A stretch of DNA of 8,081 bases from Bacillota bacterium (GTDB lineage Bacteria; Bacillota; Clostridia; Christensenellales; CAG-138): positions 1 through 8,081 of the forward strand of contig JAEYHP010000029.1 in NCBI GenBank assembly GCA_023409435.1, read 5' to 3'. Under the pieces are notes generated by a model. The model worked only from the letters and a program-made list of their open reading frames with translations, was not told the origin of the DNA and made no database searches. Position 1 is the stretch's first letter; every line of letters starts with the position of its first letter. Shown here one piece after another: positions 1 to 6,953 of this stretch. Made by a program: the position numbers and the translations under genes.

Positions 1-596
1 TATTGAGCGTGCTGCCCTCCATACTCATCATGATGACATGCTTTACGCGCATCATTATCGTGCTTTCGCTCACGCGCAACGGCATGGGCCTGCAGCAGAT
101 GCCGCCCAATCAGGTGCTCGTTGGCCTGGCGCTGTTTTTGACGCTGTTCATCATGTCCCCCATTGTGGACCAAATAAAGACCGAAGCGTACGAGCCCTAT
201 GTTAACGGCGTCATCACCCAGGATGTCGCGGTGGACCGCGCCATGGCGCCGGTGCGTGAATTCATGTTAAAGCAGACGTATAAATCCGACCTCAAATTCT
301 TCCTTACCGCCTCCGGCCAGCCGGATACGGTGGAAACGCTTGACGAAACCAATGTTCCGAACACCACGTTGATCCCCGCATTTATTACCAGCGAGATCAA
401 GCATGGGTTTGAAATCGGGTTCTATATTTACATTCCATTTATCGTCATCGATATGGTGGTGGCGAGCACGCTGATGGCGATGGGCATGATGATGCTGCCG
501 CCTGTAATCATATCGCTGCCCTTTAAGCTGTTGCTGTTTGTAATGGTGGACGGGTGGACTCTTACGGTCCGGTCCCTTATTTCAAGTTTCGGGTAA
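1..596 (+). CDS. fliP: Flagellar export gate protein FliP (5' partial)
   Basis: This is the C-terminal part of FliP, an integral membrane protein that forms the core of the flagellar type III export gate together with FliQ and FliR. The reading frame is already open at the window edge. The TTG at position 3 is an internal codon, since family members are usually about 220-250 residues with an N-terminal signal or membrane segment that is missing here. About 197 residues are visible. They include the family hallmark block FTRIIIVLSLTRNGMGLQQM followed by PPNQVLVGLALFLT. A periplasmic-type segment follows, and then the C-terminal hallmark IPFIVIDMVVAS with LPPVIISLPFKLLLFVMVDG, which covers two hydrophobic helices. 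The frame ends in TAA at 594-596. It is the first visible gene of the fliP-fliQ-fliR-flhB-flhA series. Family assignment is very secure; only the start is unknown. Confidence 0.97.
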   Translation, partial: LSVLPSILIMMTCFTRIIIVLSLTRNGMGLQQMPPNQVLVGLALFLTLFIMSPIVDQIKTEAYEPYVNGVITQDVAVDRAMAPVREFMLKQTYKSDLKFFLTASGQPDTVETLDETNVPNTTLIPAFITSEIKHGFEIGFYIYIPFIVIDMVVASTLMAMGMMMLPPVIISLPFKLLLFVMVDGWTLTVRSLISSFG

Positions 597-651
597 TTCT
601 GAATGCGGGGATTGGTCGGGAAAAAAGACAATACGGCAATTGGGGTAGAGC

Positions 652-918
652 ATGGATCAGTCAACGGTAATCAAAGTCATGCAGGAAGCGGTGACCACCA
701 TCATGACGGTGTCGGCGCCTCCGCTCATTATTGGCATGGTGGTGGGCATTATTGTTTCCATATTCCAGGCCACGACTCAGATCAACGAGCAGACGCTGGC
801 GTTCGTACCCAAGATCATCGCCATACTGCTTGCGCTTTTAGTGTTCGGCGGCTGGATGCTTACGGGTCTTTCAGATTTTACGCTGCGTTTGTTCGAATAT
901 ATCGGCACCGCGCGTTAA
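652..918 (+). CDS. fliQ: Flagellar export gate protein FliQ
   Basis: FliQ is a small membrane protein that wraps around FliP/FliR in the export gate. The 88-residue product matches the usual family length of about 89. It contains two hydrophobic helices, roughly residues 16-38 and 51-75. Between them lies the conserved family core SIFQATTQINEQTLAFVPKI at about residues 36-55. The ATG at 652 gives the canonical N-terminus MDQSTVIKVMQEA. The upstream SD is only modest (GGGGTAGAG, 642-650). A 55-nt gap separates it from the fliP stop, the largest spacing in the export-gate block. It is followed after 1 nt by the fliR start, so translational coupling with fliR is likely. Confidence 0.97.
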   Translation: MDQSTVIKVMQEAVTTIMTVSAPPLIIGMVVGIIVSIFQATTQINEQTLAFVPKIIAILLALLVFGGWMLTGLSDFTLRLFEYIGTAR

Positions 919-919
919 A

Positions 920-1714
920 GTGATGGACAGAATTGTAGACGCCGTTGTACTGAATATCGATTACTTCGTGCTGATATTCCTGCGGGTTTCGGCGTTGATT
1001 TTTTCTTCCCCCATATTCGGGCGAAAAACGCTGCCCAACATGCTCAAGATTCTGCTGTGCGTAACGCTCGCTTATGTGGTGTTTGCGGCGAATCCTAATC
1101 CCCCGGCAATCGCGTACCGCAACGTACTTGAATACATACTGATGTGCGTAAAGGAACTGCTGTTCGGGCTTGTGCTTGGGTATGTGACCACGCTGATCTT
1201 CAGTATCCCGCAGACGGCGGGGCACGTGATCGATATGCAAATGGGCTTCGGCATGGTGAACGTGTTCGACGTGCAGTCAAACATCAGCGTCCCCGTCACA
1301 GGCAACTTTCTCTATACCGCCATGATGCTCTCCTTTTTCGCGGTGGACGGGCATCACCAGCTGATTTATATCTTGCAGAGCACCTTCTCCTACATTCCCG
1401 TAGGGCAGGTTACGTTAAACCCCGCGCTGGGTTACTCGGCGCTTGAGGTATTCACGCTCGCGTTTGTGCTCGCGGCCAAGGTGGCCATGCCCATGATCGC
1501 GGCCGGGCTGATGGGGGAGATCATCATGGGCATCGTGGTGCGCACGGCACCCCAGATGAACGTGTTTGTGGTGGGCATACCCCTCAAGATCATAATGGGG
1601 TTTTTGGCGCTTTTGCTGCTGCTGCCGGTATACGTGAACTTCACCAATACGCTGTTTAACAACATGTTCGAGTCTATTCATTACATGTTTGGCGGATTGG
1701 CGGCGCCCGCATGA
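920..1714 (+). CDS. fliR: Flagellar export gate protein FliR
   Basis: FliR is the third membrane component of the FliP/FliQ/FliR export-gate core. The product is 264 residues, normal for the family (about 260), and has six or so hydrophobic stretches. Family features include the N-terminal FLRVSALIFSSPIFGRKTLP at about residues 20-39, an internal block with QMGFGMVNVFDVQS, and the C-terminal GIPLKIIMGFLALLLLLPVY. The start is either GTG at 920 (1 nt after the fliQ stop) or the directly following ATG at 923; the two differ by a single Met and cannot be separated by sequence alone. No good SD is visible, so re-initiation by ribosomes finishing fliQ is probable. The stop TGA overlaps the flhB start codon (ATGA at 1711-1714). 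Confidence 0.96.
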   Translation: MMDRIVDAVVLNIDYFVLIFLRVSALIFSSPIFGRKTLPNMLKILLCVTLAYVVFAANPNPPAIAYRNVLEYILMCVKELLFGLVLGYVTTLIFSIPQTAGHVIDMQMGFGMVNVFDVQSNISVPVTGNFLYTAMMLSFFAVDGHHQLIYILQSTFSYIPVGQVTLNPALGYSALEVFTLAFVLAAKVAMPMIAAGLMGEIIMGIVVRTAPQMNVFVVGIPLKIIMGFLALLLLLPVYVNFTNTLFNNMFESIHYMFGGLAAPA

Positions 1715-2781
1715 GCCAGGCAAACGGTGACCGCACAGAAAAGGCGACGCCCAAAAAGCGAAAGGATGCGCGGGACAAAGGCCAGATATTCAAAAGCGTG
1801 GACCTGACCACCGCATTTTCGCTGCTTGTGTTGTTTTTCATATTGTCCATCGCGGGAACGCTGATGATGGACGGGATGAAAAACATGGCTGTCCGATATT
1901 TTTCGGCCCCCGCACCGGAACCGTTCAATGTCGCGAACATACACGCCGCGTTCAAGGACGTATATATCCGGCTTGTCGTTATACTGCTGCCGGTGCTGGC
2001 TGCGGCGGCAGCCGCGGGAATCATATTCAATTTCCTGCAGGTAGGCGCGCTGTTTACCGCAAAGGCGATACAGCCCAAGTTTTCCCGTATCAGCATGGCG
2101 GAGGGGTTCAAGCGGATATTTTCAAGAAAGACGCTGATTGACCTCTTAAAGTCTCTGGTGCGCCTGACGGTGATCGTGAAGGTTGCGTACGACGAGTACA
2201 CGCTGCACATACAGAACACGCCCTCGCTGATGTACCAGGAGCTGGATTTCTCCATCGACGCCACCTGGGATATGATACTCAGTATCGCGTTCAAGATCGC
2301 CATCGCCCTTGCGATACTGGGTCCCATCGATTACTTCCTGCAATGGCGGCAGTACGAGCGGGACCTGATGATGACCAAGCAGGAGGTCAAGGACGAGTAT
2401 AAGATGACCGAAGGCAACCCCCAGATCAAGGGGCGAATCCGGCAGAAACAGCGGCAAATGAGCAGCATGCGCATGATGCAGGCCGTTGCGGACGCGGATG
2501 TGGTCATCACCAACCCCACGCACTTTGCCGTTGCGCTTTCCTATAAGGAGGGGGTGAACGGCGCCCCGGTCGTTGTAGCGAAGGGCCAGGACTTCCTGGC
2601 CAGGCGCATCAAGGAAAAGGCCGCGGAACATCACGTGGAGATCGTGGAAAACAAGACCCTAGCCCGCAACCTGTACTTCTTCTGCGAAATAGGCGATGAG
2701 GTACCGGAGGAATTATACCAGGCGGTGGCTGAAATTCTGGCGTATGTGTATCGCCTGAAACATCCCGAAACAAGGAGGTGA
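1711..2781 (+). CDS. flhB: Flagellar export substrate-specificity switch protein FlhB
   Basis: FlhB is a membrane protein of the flagellar type III export apparatus that switches secretion from rod/hook to filament substrates after cleaving itself. The product is 356 residues, the usual family length. It starts with the conserved basic N-terminus TEKATPKKRKDARDKGQ (residues 9-25). About four membrane segments follow, near residues 34-53, 87-110, 142-160 and 186-210. The conserved linker MTKQEVKDEYKMTEGNP (221-237) leads into the cytoplasmic domain. The autocleavage motif NPTH is intact at residues 268-271, with cleavage expected between N268 and P269. The ATG lies in a 4-nt ATGA overlap with fliR, indicating translational coupling. 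The stop codon TGA (2779-2781) sits inside the SD of flhA. The pathogenicity paralogue (SpaS/YscU type) is unlikely given the flagellar context. Confidence 0.97.
   Translation: MSQANGDRTEKATPKKRKDARDKGQIFKSVDLTTAFSLLVLFFILSIAGTLMMDGMKNMAVRYFSAPAPEPFNVANIHAAFKDVYIRLVVILLPVLAAAAAAGIIFNFLQVGALFTAKAIQPKFSRISMAEGFKRIFSRKTLIDLLKSLVRLTVIVKVAYDEYTLHIQNTPSLMYQELDFSIDATWDMILSIAFKIAIALAILGPIDYFLQWRQYERDLMMTKQEVKDEYKMTEGNPQIKGRIRQKQRQMSSMRMMQAVADADVVITNPTHFAVALSYKEGVNGAPVVVAKGQDFLARRIKEKAAEHHVEIVENKTLARNLYFFCEIGDEVPEELYQAVAEILAYVYRLKHPETRR
2772..2781 (+). promoter_or_regulatory. Strong Shine-Dalgarno site for flhA overlapping flhB stop
   Basis: AAGGAGGTGA is a near-perfect anti-SD match. Its core GGAGG (2774-2778) lies 7 nt before the GTG at 2786 and therefore decides the flhA start. 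The last three bases, TGA, are the flhB stop codon, so ribosomes ending flhB pass directly over the site that recruits ribosomes to flhA. Confidence 0.9.
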
Positions 2782-2785
2782 ACGT

Positions 2786-4834
2786 GTGAAAATCAAGGGT
2801 TCGGATATCATGGTGGCCGTGATGGTGCTGGGCATTATACTGCTCATCATTGTGCCGCTCACCACCGGGATACTGGATATGCTTCTAATACTCAACATCG
2901 CCATATCCCTGCTGGTACTTTTAATGTCCCTTTACATCCGGGAAACGCTGGAGTTTTCCACGTTCCCGACCATGCTTCTGATATTAACGCTGCTCCGCCT
3001 TGCGCTCAACATTTCCGCTACGCGTCTTATATTAGGCAACGGCGGGGAGGCGGGCAACGTCATCCATACGTTCGCGTCGTTCGTGATGGGCAGCAACCTT
3101 GTGGTCGGCTTCATCATATTCATGATCATTGTCATCGTGCAGTTCATGGTCATCACAAAAGGCTCGGAGCGCGTGGCGGAAGTGGCCGCAAGGTTTACGC
3201 TTGACGCCATGCCCGGAAAGCAGATGGCAATCGACGCGGACCTGAATACAGGAATCATCAACGAAGGGGAAGCGAAAAAGCGCAGGGAAGCCATACAGCG
3301 CGAGGCGGATTTTTACGGCGCAATGGACGGCGCCTCCAAGTTTATTAAGGGCGACGCAATCGTAGGCATCATTATCACCGTAATCAACCTGGTCGGCGGC
3401 ATTATCATAGGCGCTTTGGGCTTAGGCGGCAAGGTCATGCCCTTTGAACAGGTGCTTGAGGTGTACGCGCTGGCTACTGTCGGCGAAGGTTTGGTCAACC
3501 AGATTCCGGCGCTCTTGGTTTCCACCTCCGCGGGCATTATCGTCACCCGTTCCGCCAGCGAAAACAGCTTTGGCGTTGACCTCTCGGGCCAGCTGTTCGC
3601 AAGGCCGCAGACGCTCTATATCTTAGGCGGCATGATTGCGATGCTGGGGCTTGTTCCCGGTATGCCTACCATTCCCATCCTTTTGTTTGCCGCAGCGCTG
3701 CCGCTTTTGGCTTACCTCACCACCAATGCAAAAAAGAGAAAAGAAGTACAGACCGAGGACGATACCGCCGAGCTTGCCGCGCAGGAAAAGCGCAAGCCGG
3801 AAAACGTCACGTCGCTTTTGCAGGTATATCCCATTGAAATGGAGTTCGGCTACGGCATTATCTCTTTGGTGGATACCATGCAGGGCGGGGATTTATTGGA
3901 CCGCATCGTCATGATCCGCCGCCAGTGCGCCATGGAAATGGGCATCATCGTGCCGGTCGTGCGCGTAAGGGACAATATTCAGCTGGGTACCAACTCCTAC
4001 TGCATCAAAATCAAGGGCCTCGAGGTCGCCCACGGCGACGTCATGCCGGATCATTTTATGGCGCTGCGCCCGGCGGGACTTGAAGCAAAACTCGACGGCA
4101 TAGAGACGACCGACCCGGCGTTTGGCCTTCCCGCCGTATGGATCACGGAAAACGAACGCGAGCGCGCGGAACTCAAGGGCTTTACCACCATCGACTCGCC
4201 CTCCGTCATCGCCACGCACTTGATGGAAGTCATCAAGCACCACGCGCACGAGCTGATGGGCAGGCAGCAGGTCCAGGTGCTCATCGATAATCTTAAGACC
4301 CAGCAGCCCGCTTTGGTGGACGAAGTCATTCCCAAGCTCTTCTCCGTGGGCGAGGTGCAGAAAATACTCGCGAACCTGCTGCGCGAAGGCATCTCCATAC
4401 GGGATATCGGCACCATCTTGGAAATACTGGGCGATTACGGCACGTTAACCCGCGACCTGGAACTTTTAACCGAGTATGTACGCCAAAACCTCAAGCGCGC
4501 TATCACGCAGCGCTTCGTGCCGGACAATAGGGCCCGCGTTATTACGCTGGACCCGCAGGTGGAACAGACGATTGCTTCAAGCATCCGCCAGACCGAACGC
4601 GGCTCGTACGCGGCGGTGGAGCCCATGCAGATTCAACGCATCCTTTTAAGCACCAAGAACGCCGTGGAAAACGCGCTTGGCTCCGGCGGCACGCCGATAT
4701 TCCTGACGGCGCCCGCGGTGCGCAGGTATTTTAAACAGATGACGGAGCAATTAAATCCCGATCTCGTCGTGCTCTCCTACAATGAGCTGGAACGTGATGT
4801 GGAAATCTTCTCCGATGGGGTGGTGAGCTTTTAA
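2786..4834 (+). CDS. flhA: Flagellar export gate protein FlhA
   Basis: FlhA is the large export-gate protein. Its membrane part is thought to couple proton motive force to export, and its cytoplasmic C-domain docks chaperone-substrate complexes. The 682-residue product is full length for the family. The N-terminal half (about 1-310) contains eight or so membrane helices, including the FHIPEP-family block TLLRLALNISATRLIL (68-83). The conserved cytoplasmic loop is present with FTLDAMPGKQMAIDADL (137-153) and then ADFYGAMDGASKFIKGDAI (174-192). D190 of the KGDA motif corresponds by position to the conserved loop aspartate studied in Salmonella FlhA. A charged linker (about 314-340) leads to the cytoplasmic domain. 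The start is GTG at 2786, fixed by the strong SD. The stop TAA is followed after 2 nt by flhF. Confidence 0.98.
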   Translation: MKIKGSDIMVAVMVLGIILLIIVPLTTGILDMLLILNIAISLLVLLMSLYIRETLEFSTFPTMLLILTLLRLALNISATRLILGNGGEAGNVIHTFASFVMGSNLVVGFIIFMIIVIVQFMVITKGSERVAEVAARFTLDAMPGKQMAIDADLNTGIINEGEAKKRREAIQREADFYGAMDGASKFIKGDAIVGIIITVINLVGGIIIGALGLGGKVMPFEQVLEVYALATVGEGLVNQIPALLVSTSAGIIVTRSASENSFGVDLSGQLFARPQTLYILGGMIAMLGLVPGMPTIPILLFAAALPLLAYLTTNAKKRKEVQTEDDTAELAAQEKRKPENVTSLLQVYPIEMEFGYGIISLVDTMQGGDLLDRIVMIRRQCAMEMGIIVPVVRVRDNIQLGTNSYCIKIKGLEVAHGDVMPDHFMALRPAGLEAKLDGIETTDPAFGLPAVWITENERERAELKGFTTIDSPSVIATHLMEVIKHHAHELMGRQQVQVLIDNLKTQQPALVDEVIPKLFSVGEVQKILANLLREGISIRDIGTILEILGDYGTLTRDLELLTEYVRQNLKRAITQRFVPDNRARVITLDPQVEQTIASSIRQTERGSYAAVEPMQIQRILLSTKNAVENALGSGGTPIFLTAPAVRRYFKQMTEQLNPDLVVLSYNELERDVEIFSDGVVSF

Positions 4835-4836
4835 CC

Positions 4837-6024
4837 ATGTTTGTAAAGAGCTATATCGCAAACGAAATGCCTGAAGCAATGGAGCGCATCCGCAAGGAGC
4901 TTGGCCCCGACGCGATGATACTCTCCAACCGTCAAATCAGAGGCAAGGGCCTCAAGGGCTTTTTCGGCAAAAAGCTGGTGGAAGTGACGGTAGCCTACGA
5001 GCCGGTACCGGGCAAGGCCATGATACCGGAGCGCAAGGCGTATGAACAGCCCCGCCTGGCTCCCGCGCCCAACCCGCCCGCTCATTCCGCGCAAAAAAAG
5101 CCCCCGGCGGCGGCCATACCTGCCGTAGCGGCGGCGCAGGCTTTGGCGCAGGCCGAGAAAAAGTTTCAGGTGGGCGAACCGTCCGCATCAAAACCGGCGG
5201 CGGCACCGGATCAAAAGCCGCTGCTTGACCGCAGGAGCGGCGTCAAGCTTTCCCCCGGCGCCGAGGCGATCGGTAACCGGCTGATGGAGCGCGAGGTGTT
5301 TGTGGGCGTGGCAAAAAAAGTTGCCGCGCAAACCCATGAGATCACCTCAAAATTCAGCGACGATCCGGAACAGGTGGCATATAGCCTCGTACAGGATATG
5401 CTGGGCGAGCCAGCCGCCATAAAGCTCAAAAAATACCGCATGAATATTATCATGCTGCTGGGCCCAACAGGTGTAGGCAAGACCACCACGATCGTAAAGC
5501 TTGCGGGCCTGTTTACCATCAACCATGGGCTCAAGGTGGGCTTTATCAATACGGATACCTATCGCGTGGCGGCGCAGGAGCAGTTAAAGGCTTATGCTGA
5601 GATCATGGAACTGCCCATCTGCACCGTATATTCCCCGGAAGATGTTGAGGATGCGCTGGTCAAAATGCAGGACCGGGACGTGGTGCTCATCGATACCGCG
5701 GGGAAAAGCCCTGTGGATAAACGCTACCGGGATGATATCGAGGCGTATATTCGCCACAGCGGCGCGGACGAACTGCTGCTTTGCGTGAGCGCGTCCATGG
5801 GCTACGGCGCGAGCCGTGAGCTCATCAATCATTATTCCTTCCTCAGCGGGTACAAGCTCATCGTCACAAAACTCGACGAGGTCAGCGCATGGGGCAGCGT
5901 GCTCAACATCTCTTCCCTGGCGAAGCAGCCCATTGCATTCATTACAACAGGGCAGAATGTACCGTTCGATATTTCCATACCCGATACGAAGCTGGTGGCA
6001 AAAAACCTGTTAGGGGAGTGCTGA
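4837..6024 (+). CDS. flhF: SRP-type GTPase FlhF, flagellar placement factor
   Basis: FlhF is an SRP/FtsY-like GTPase that marks the site of flagellar assembly and cycles between GTP-bound dimer and monomer under control of FlhG. The product has 395 residues. The basic N-terminal B domain starts MFVKSYIANEMPEAMERIRK. It is followed by a proline- and alanine-rich linker (about 65-130), then a helical N domain (about 140-200) and the G domain. GTPase motifs are intact: P-loop GPTGVGKT at 209-216, DTYRVAAQEQL at 240-250, DTAG at 286-289 and TKLDE at 344-348. Two residues differ from what I remember as typical for the family: K290 follows DTAG where SRP GTPases normally have Arg, and VPFDI near the C-terminus stands where VPDDI is common. 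The ATG lies 2 nt after the flhA stop, with a weak GGTGGTGAG upstream. Confidence 0.96.
   Translation: MFVKSYIANEMPEAMERIRKELGPDAMILSNRQIRGKGLKGFFGKKLVEVTVAYEPVPGKAMIPERKAYEQPRLAPAPNPPAHSAQKKPPAAAIPAVAAAQALAQAEKKFQVGEPSASKPAAAPDQKPLLDRRSGVKLSPGAEAIGNRLMEREVFVGVAKKVAAQTHEITSKFSDDPEQVAYSLVQDMLGEPAAIKLKKYRMNIIMLLGPTGVGKTTTIVKLAGLFTINHGLKVGFINTDTYRVAAQEQLKAYAEIMELPICTVYSPEDVEDALVKMQDRDVVLIDTAGKSPVDKRYRDDIEAYIRHSGADELLLCVSASMGYGASRELINHYSFLSGYKLIVTKLDEVSAWGSVLNISSLAKQPIAFITTGQNVPFDISIPDTKLVAKNLLGEC
6012..6018 (+). promoter_or_regulatory. Shine-Dalgarno site for flhG inside flhF 3' end
   Basis: AGGGGAG within the last codons of flhF lies 9 nt before the ATG at 6028. It supports that start, which also yields the functionally meaningful N-terminal activator motif of FlhG. 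Confidence 0.65.
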
Positions 6025-6027
6025 AAG

Positions 6028-6879
6028 ATGTTTGACCAGGCGCAGGCGCTACGCGATATCATGAGAGCCAGGCACATGCCCCCCAGCATCCGGGTGATGA
6101 CGGTCACCAGCGCGAAGGGCGGCGTGGGCAAGACGAGCACGGCCATCAATCTAGCAATCGCGCTCAATCAATTGGGACGGCGCGCATTGATCGTGGATAT
6201 GGATTTGGGTCTTGCCAACGTGGACGTCATGCTGGGCGCAAAAACGGAGGGCAACCTTTTAAGCGTCATTCATGGCGGGCGCAATGTCCGCGAAATCATA
6301 GGCACCGGCGTATGCGACGTGAAGTTTATTTCCGGCGGGTCCGGCGTGGAGGAGATGCTCAGCCTCAACACGGATTCGGTGCAGAATGTCGTCACGCAGC
6401 TCATGTGTCTGGAGGATGTTGCGGATACCGTGATATTTGACACGGGAGCGGGGATATCGGACCATATCCTGCGCCTTATCTCCGCAAGCCACGACACCAT
6501 ACTTGTGACCACGCCCGAGCCCACGGCCTTTATGGACGCCTACGCGCTTGTAAAGATCATGGGGCAGCGCAATATGTTCCCCAACGTCCGCCTCGTTATG
6601 AACATGGCGGATACCGAAAAAGAGGCGGTTTCGGCCCTGGACGGGTTTACGCGCATTGCGGGCCAGTATGCGGGCGTCCCGGTAAAAGCGCTGGGGTACA
6701 TATTAAAGGACGAGCATATGTCGCGCGCCGTAAAGCTGCAAACGCCGCTGCTGGTAAGTTTTCCGGATTCAAAGGCCGCGCATCAGTACAAGCGCCTGGC
6801 CATGAATCTTTTGAATATGCCCGATACCGGTGAAAAGAGCATCGCTGGGTTTTTAAAACGCCTTTTGGGCGGCGGATAA
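6028..6879 (+). CDS. flhG: MinD-family ATPase FlhG (FleN/YlxH), flagellar number regulator
   Basis: FlhG is a MinD/ParA-type ATPase that limits flagellar number and stimulates the FlhF GTPase. The product has 283 residues. The N-terminus reads MFDQAQALRDIM. Residues 3-9 (DQAQALR) exactly match the DQAxxLR activator motif known to stimulate FlhF GTP hydrolysis, which separates it from cell-division MinD. The deviant Walker A motif KGGVGKT is at residues 30-36, with the signature lysine K30. Switch I DMDLGLANVD is at about 57-66 and the Walker B/switch II block FDTGAGIS at about 137-144. The C-terminus IAGFLKRLLGGG looks like an amphipathic membrane-targeting helix. It starts 3 nt after the flhF stop, and the pairing with flhF fits the known FlhF/FlhG partnership. 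In Bacillus subtilis the corresponding gene is also called ylxH. Confidence 0.96.
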   Translation: MFDQAQALRDIMRARHMPPSIRVMTVTSAKGGVGKTSTAINLAIALNQLGRRALIVDMDLGLANVDVMLGAKTEGNLLSVIHGGRNVREIIGTGVCDVKFISGGSGVEEMLSLNTDSVQNVVTQLMCLEDVADTVIFDTGAGISDHILRLISASHDTILVTTPEPTAFMDAYALVKIMGQRNMFPNVRLVMNMADTEKEAVSALDGFTRIAGQYAGVPVKALGYILKDEHMSRAVKLQTPLLVSFPDSKAAHQYKRLAMNLLNMPDTGEKSIAGFLKRLLGGG

Positions 6880-6894
6880 GCGCCTTCGGGCGCT
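6879..6894 (+). other. Stable cUUCGg hairpin after flhG
   Basis: The sequence AGCGCC-TTCG-GGCGCT forms a 6-bp stem closed by a C-UUCG-G tetraloop, the exceptionally stable type. It starts on the last base of the flhG stop codon. It is followed by GAACATGG rather than a T-run, so it does not look like a classical intrinsic terminator. It may stabilise the upstream mRNA 3' end, slow the polymerase, or mark a processing point between the flhFG block and the sigma factor gene. Its role is inference; the base pairing is directly visible. Confidence 0.6.
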
Positions 6895-6940
6895 GAACAT
6901 GGTCAGTTGGGGCCGGTTCGCCAGTAAGACGTAACATCCG

Positions 6941-6947
6941 GGGAGGG
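6941..6947 (+). promoter_or_regulatory. Shine-Dalgarno site for sigma factor gene
   Basis: GGGAGGG lies 6 nt upstream of the ATG at 6954 and supports that start. It sits at the end of the 74-nt gap following flhG, so the sigma factor gene appears to be initiated independently rather than by coupling. Confidence 0.7.
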
Positions 6948-6953
6948 ACAAGC

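Noticed and set aside
3..5. TTG as the true start of fliP
   Set aside because: It falls inside a conserved FliP segment. The family N-terminal region is missing, so the gene begins before the window.
603..923. 106-residue histidine-rich plus-strand frame overlapping fliQ
   Set aside because: It covers fliQ in another frame, has no good ribosome site, and its composition is what a shifted hydrophobic gene produces. FliQ itself is unmistakable.
1674..2327. 217-residue minus-strand frame opposite flhB
   Set aside because: The region fully encodes conserved FlhB on the plus strand. The antisense frame is long because of codon bias and has no supporting start signals.
6879..6905. Intrinsic terminator after flhG
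   Set aside because: The hairpin is real but is followed by GAACATGG with no T-run, and the next co-directional flagellar gene begins shortly after.
6907..6937. Possible promoter before sigD (TTGGGG and TAACAT)
   Set aside because: Only 3 of 6 and 4 of 6 consensus matches with a 19-nt spacer; too weak to call, and no sigma-28-type promoter is seen either.
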